Below are positions 60,676-64,000 of a stretch of 64,000 nt of DNA, one piece after another. The position numbers and the translations under genes are program-made. The notes below the pieces were generated by a model. That model was not told the origin of the DNA. It worked only from the letters and a program-made list of their open reading frames with translations, and searched no databases. The stretch is from Sinorhizobium psoraleae (GTDB lineage: Bacteria > Pseudomonadota > Alphaproteobacteria > Rhizobiales > Rhizobiaceae), in the NCBI RefSeq assembly GCF_013283645.1, contig NZ_JABEKV010000001.1, forward strand, positions 1,356,577-1,420,576, in the 5' to 3' direction. Within the stretch, counting starts at the first letter, position 1. Every line of letters begins with the position of its first letter.

Positions 60676-61602
60676 CTAGACCGGCTTGCGAAAGATGCGC
60701 GTCGAATCGAACAGGCCTTCAAGCATCTTCATTCGATCCCGTGTTTCGTCCCAGTTCATGTTCTGCACGGCCTCGATCAGCGCCTCGACGAGAAAGAGCA
60801 GCATGACCGAACTGTCCCAGGCCGAGGGCACTTCGATGTGCACGCGGAAGACCTTGGAAGCGGCCTTGGCGACGGGCGAACCCCACTGGTCTGTGAAAAG
60901 GATGATTTCGACGCCCCGATCGCGGGCGAAGCGGGCAAGCGTTTCCATCTCCTGCTCGTAGCGGCGGATGTCGAACAGGATCAGGACATCGCCCTGTTTC
61001 ATGTCCAGCACGTAGTGCGGCCAGGAACTCGGATTGGCCGCGATCTGCGTCACGCCGGTGCGGATGACCTGGAGATGGGTGAAGAAGTAGTCCGCCATCG
61101 AGCGGGTGATGCGTCCACCGGCAAGATAGATATTGCGCTTGCAATCGGCGATGAGGGTAGCCGCCTGATCGAATTCGCGCGGCTCTATCTGGGACAGCGT
61201 CTGGCGCATATTTCCCATGACAGCGTCGGCGAAGCGATTGAGCGTGTGCGTGCCGGGCGCGCTCGCGGCCCAACGATCATGCTTGGCGATCGGGTTGGAG
61301 ATCGTCGCCTCGAGTTCCTGGTGGAGCCGTGATTGAAAGTCGGGAAATCCGCGGAAGCCCAGCTTCTGGACCATGCGCGCCACGGTCGGCGTGGAAACTC
61401 CGGCGTTCTCGGCGACCGTGGTGATCGAGCCGAGCCCGGAGACGGGATAGTTATCGAGAAGTGTCTCCGCCAATCGCTTCTCGGCGCGCGTCAGCGCCCC
61501 GAAATGTGCGTTGATCACATCCGACACCGTCATGGATGCCGTTTTGCTGGTCAATGTCGTGCCCCTGAGCTGGTCTCCGCCAGCTTGTGAGGAATTAAAC
61601 AT
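60676..61602 (-). CDS. RpiR-family transcriptional regulator (HTH-SIS)
   Basis: About 308 residues: an N-terminal HTH_6 domain (LTRAEKRLAETLLDNYPVSG, then ENAGVSTPTVARMVQKLGF) and a C-terminal SIS domain (RNIYLAGGRITRSMADYFFT, PHYVLDMKQGDVLILFDIRR) that binds phosphosugars or other small ligands. The start is uncertain: ATGs at 61602 and 61533 both lack a good ribosome site. It sits upstream of the ABC operon on the same strand and is divergent from the N-formylglutamate amidohydrolase-like gene, so it could control both. Confidence 0.87.
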   Translation of the reverse strand: MFNSSQAGGDQLRGTTLTSKTASMTVSDVINAHFGALTRAEKRLAETLLDNYPVSGLGSITTVAENAGVSTPTVARMVQKLGFRGFPDFQSRLHQELEATISNPIAKHDRWAASAPGTHTLNRFADAVMGNMRQTLSQIEPREFDQAATLIADCKRNIYLAGGRITRSMADYFFTHLQVIRTGVTQIAANPSSWPHYVLDMKQGDVLILFDIRRYEQEMETLARFARDRGVEIILFTDQWGSPVAKAASKVFRVHIEVPSAWDSSVMLLFLVEALIEAVQNMNWDETRDRMKMLEGLFDSTRIFRKPV

Positions 61603-61656
61603 CGCTGTCACAATCGGAGTCAATCGCCTTTTTGAAGAGATCGTTTCAGATTTTCG

Positions 61657-61685
61657 TTGACACCCACTGATTCGTGAAGAATTCT
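61657..61685 (+). promoter_or_regulatory. Putative sigma-70-type promoter for the amidohydrolase-like gene
   Basis: TTGACA at 61657-61662, a 17-base spacer, then AATTCT at 61680-61685, about 30 bases before the start codon. A plausible housekeeping promoter in the divergent space next to the RpiR gene. Confidence 0.45.
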
Positions 61686-61713
61686 TTTCATTAAGATCGT
61701 CTGACGAGGCAAT

Positions 61714-62502
61714 TTGGGGGTGCCGGTTTTGACGGGACTTTTGACGCGCGTAGAGGGTGATCCGGTCGCCATCGACAATGCGGACGCGGAGGGAGAGTTC
61801 CTCTTCGTCTGCGAACACGCGTCGCCCCGCCTGCCGGAGCGTCTTGGGACGCTCGGCCTTTCAAAGGAAGCACTGGAGAGCCATATCGCCTGGGACCCCG
61901 GCGCGCTGGCGGTCGCCAGGCATCTCGCCGAGAAGCTCGATGGTACGCTCATCCATCAGCGCTTTTCGCGCCTTGCCTATGACTGCAACCGGCCGCCCGA
62001 GTCCGACGCGGCGATGCCGGCTGTCAGCGAAGTCTACGAGGTGCCGGGAAACAGGGCGATGTCGGCAGCAGAACGGGAGGCGCGGGTCAATGAGATCTAC
62101 CGACCGTTCCACGACGCGATATTGCGGTTCGTTTCCGACCGCAAGGCGGCCGGGCGGCACCCGGTCCTTGTTACCATGCACAGTTTCACGCCGGTCTATT
62201 TCGGCAAGCCGCGCACTGTCGAAATCGGCATCCTGCACGATGCCGACAGCCGGCTCGCGGACCGCATGCTGGCGATCGCGACGGATGGAGAGGTCGCCTA
62301 CGACATACGCCGGAACGAACCCTATGGGCCGGCCGACGGCGTAACGCACAGCCTGGTGGAATACGGCGTGCGAAACGGACTGCCGAACGTGATGATCGAG
62401 ATCAGAAACGATCTCATCCGGGACGAGGTCAGCCAAAGGGTCATGGCTGACTATCTGGAGGGGCTGCTCGTGAAGAGCATGGCCGCCCTTCCGGCACGAT
62501 AA
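61714..62502 (+). CDS. N-formylglutamate amidohydrolase (HutG)-family protein
   Basis: A 262-residue FGase-family zinc hydrolase with blocks FLFVCEHASPRLPERLG, HIAWDPGALAVARHLAEKLD, DCNRPP, VTMHSFTPVYFG and NVMIEIRNDLI. The family removes formyl or similar acyl groups from amino acids; HutG makes glutamate from N-formylglutamate. No hut genes are near, so the substrate may differ. Start is TTG at 61714 or GTG at 61720, both behind GAGG. An APC-type permease gene follows after 110 bp, suggesting uptake and hydrolysis of an N-acylated amino acid. Confidence 0.85.
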   Translation: MGVPVLTGLLTRVEGDPVAIDNADAEGEFLFVCEHASPRLPERLGTLGLSKEALESHIAWDPGALAVARHLAEKLDGTLIHQRFSRLAYDCNRPPESDAAMPAVSEVYEVPGNRAMSAAEREARVNEIYRPFHDAILRFVSDRKAAGRHPVLVTMHSFTPVYFGKPRTVEIGILHDADSRLADRMLAIATDGEVAYDIRRNEPYGPADGVTHSLVEYGVRNGLPNVMIEIRNDLIRDEVSQRVMADYLEGLLVKSMAALPAR

Positions 62503-62612
62503 AAAGACCCTGGGGAGCGGCAAAGCCGCGGTCCCGTTCCGGAGACCGGAGCGGGTGTGATGGGGCCTCCTGCAATAGCGCGCGAGGTCAAGGAGAAAAC
62601 AGGGGAAAGAAG

Positions 62613-64000
62613 ATGTCAGACTACACCGATATCGATAAGAAGCAGGACCTGCAGGTCTTGCATTCGATGGGCTACGCCCAGGAACTCGAGCGGCGCATGA
62701 GCCAGTTCTCGAACTTCGCCGTGTCATTCTCGATCATTTGCATTCTGTCTGGCGGCATCAACTCGCTGGCGCAGGCGACATCCGGTGCGGGTGGCGCGGC
62801 GATCGGCATCGGGTGGCCGCTCGGATGCTTCATCTCGCTGGTCTTCGCCGTCGCCATGGCGCAGATCGGCTCGGCCTATCCGACCGCCGGCGGCCTCTAT
62901 CACTGGGGCTCGATCCTCGGCAACCGCTTCACCGGCTGGTTGACGGCCTGGTTCAATCTCCTTGGCCTGGTGACGGTCCTCGGCGCCATCAACGTCGGCA
63001 CCTACTACTTCTTCATGGGGTCGTTCGGCGCACCTTATTTCGGTCTGGAAGACACGACGACCACTCGCATCGTCTTCCTGGCGATCATTACCGGCGCGCA
63101 GGCGCTGGTGAACCATATGGGTATCGGATTGACGGCGAAGCTTACCGACTTTTCCGGCTACCTGATCTTCGCGACATCGATCCTGCTTGCCATCGTTTGC
63201 CTTGCTGCTGCCGACAGCTACGAGATCGGCAGGCTCTTCACCTTCTCCAACTATTCGGGCGAAACGGGCGGCAACGTCTGGCCGCAGACATCCGGAACCT
63301 GGGTCTTCCTGCTCGGCCTCCTGCTGCCGATCTATACGATCACTGGCTACGACGCTTCGGCGCACACGTCGGAGGAAACGGTCAAGGCCGCGCATTCCGT
63401 GCCGCGCGGCATGGTTTCGTCGGTCCTCTGGTCGGCGCTTTTCGGCTACATCATGCTGTGCTCCTTCGTCCTGATGATCCCGAACATGGACGAGGCAGCA
63501 AAGCAGGGCTGGAACGTGTTCTTCTGGGCGATGGACGCGCAGGTGAACCCTGTCATCAAGGACATTCTCTATCTCGCTATCTTCGTCAGCCAGTGGCTGT
63601 GCGGTCTTGCGACGGTGACCTCGGTCTCGCGTATGATCTTCGCCTTCTCGCGTGACGGCGGCCTTCCGGCCTCAAAGGCGCTTGCCAAGGTCAGCCCGAA
63701 CTATCGTACGCCGGTAGCGGCGATCTGGACCGGGTCGATCCTCGCGGTGCTCTTCGTCTGGGGCTCGTCGCTGGTCTCGATCGGCGATACGCCGGTCTAC
63801 ACCATCGTCGTCTCGTGCACGGTCATCTTCCTGTTCTTCTCCTTCGCGATCCCGATCACGCTCGGCTTTTTCGCCTGGGGCACTTCGAAGTGGGACAAGA
63901 TGGGGCCATGGAACCTCGGCGAGGGTACATTCAAGCTCTTTGCCATCCTGTCGCTCATCGCGATGGTGCTGATCTTCGTGCTCGGCATCCAGCCGCCGAA
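62613..64000 (+). CDS. APC-superfamily amino acid/amine permease, truncated by the window end
   Basis: Open from the ATG at 62613 (AGGGGAAAG upstream) to the last base, 462 codons visible. The N-terminus (GYAQELERRMSQFSNFAVSF) and many hydrophobic helices, with SGGINSLAQAT, MAQIGSAYPTAGGLYHWGS and GYDASAHTSEETVKAAHSVP, match the amino acid-choline transporter/GABA permease group. It likely forms an operon with the amidohydrolase-like gene upstream. The substrate is probably an amino acid or derivative; the C-terminal helices lie outside the window. Confidence 0.88.
   Translation, partial: MSDYTDIDKKQDLQVLHSMGYAQELERRMSQFSNFAVSFSIICILSGGINSLAQATSGAGGAAIGIGWPLGCFISLVFAVAMAQIGSAYPTAGGLYHWGSILGNRFTGWLTAWFNLLGLVTVLGAINVGTYYFFMGSFGAPYFGLEDTTTTRIVFLAIITGAQALVNHMGIGLTAKLTDFSGYLIFATSILLAIVCLAAADSYEIGRLFTFSNYSGETGGNVWPQTSGTWVFLLGLLLPIYTITGYDASAHTSEETVKAAHSVPRGMVSSVLWSALFGYIMLCSFVLMIPNMDEAAKQGWNVFFWAMDAQVNPVIKDILYLAIFVSQWLCGLATVTSVSRMIFAFSRDGGLPASKALAKVSPNYRTPVAAIWTGSILAVLFVWGSSLVSIGDTPVYTIVVSCTVIFLFFSFAIPITLGFFAWGTSKWDKMGPWNLGEGTFKLFAILSLIAMVLIFVLGIQPP

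Overview
The window looks like a chromosomal segment of a Sinorhizobium/Ensifer-type alphaproteobacterium. Evidence: high GC; many RIME-type palindromic intergenic repeats; a 90-bp nested-stem repeat typical of Rhizobiaceae; TGA-N9-TCA iron boxes; and a gene order that, from memory, resembles the S. meliloti fhuA2-fhuF-fhuP to ribH2 region. No database search was possible, so species and synteny are inference. No tRNA, rRNA, CRISPR array, transposase or phage gene was seen.

Layout. 0-4.2 kb: a truncated GcvT-type demethylase end, an MttB-family methyltransferase, an Lrp/AsnC regulator divergent from an isochorismatase-like hydrolase, and a small membrane protein. 4.3-8.5 kb: hydroxamate siderophore operon fhuA2-fhuF-fhuP with an iron box. 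8.7-15.4 kb: an operon with the composition of E. coli ydcSTUV-patD (polyamine-type ABC transporter plus aminobutyraldehyde dehydrogenase) next to a LysR gene. 15.5-19 kb: two hydrolases and an ACT protein. 19-27 kb: a dipeptide/opine-type ABC transporter with two closely similar binding proteins and an XRE regulator. 27-35.5 kb: an L-carnitine/gamma-butyrobetaine catabolic locus (hydratase, acyl-CoA ligase, acyl-CoA dehydrogenase, carnitine dehydrogenase-thioesterase fusion, DUF849 cleavage enzyme, AraC/GlxA regulator).

35.5-44.3 kb holds the most striking system: a LysR protein with two HTH domains, divergent from an operon of an ammonia-lyase homologue without the MIO tripeptide, a hydantoinase, an M20 carbamoylase, a DUF917 protein, a TfoX-like protein and a urocanase homologue without the signature cysteine. 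These five enzyme families match the five reported steps of bacterial ergothioneine breakdown to glutamate (ergothionase, thiourocanate hydratase, thiohydantoin desulfurase, hydantoinase, N-carbamoylglutamate amidase). I read this as an ergothioneine (or S-methyl/thio-imidazole betaine) catabolic operon, not a hut operon.

44.5-50.5 kb: an SDR and a Pot-type ABC transporter, divergent from a frameshifted LuxR regulator. 50.7-56.4 kb: LtrA-like membrane protein, a second iron-boxed TonB receptor with an AraC regulator, and ribH2 under an FMN riboswitch whose variable arm carries a dispersed-repeat stem. 56.4-64 kb: another ABC transporter, an RpiR regulator, an N-formylglutamate amidohydrolase-family gene and an APC permease cut by the window end.

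Theme: much of the window serves uptake and demethylation/deamination of quaternary amines and polyamines (betaine, carnitine, probably ergothioneine), interleaved with iron acquisition. Several binding-protein genes are followed by a palindromic repeat before the downstream transporter genes, which may set the binding protein:permease ratio.
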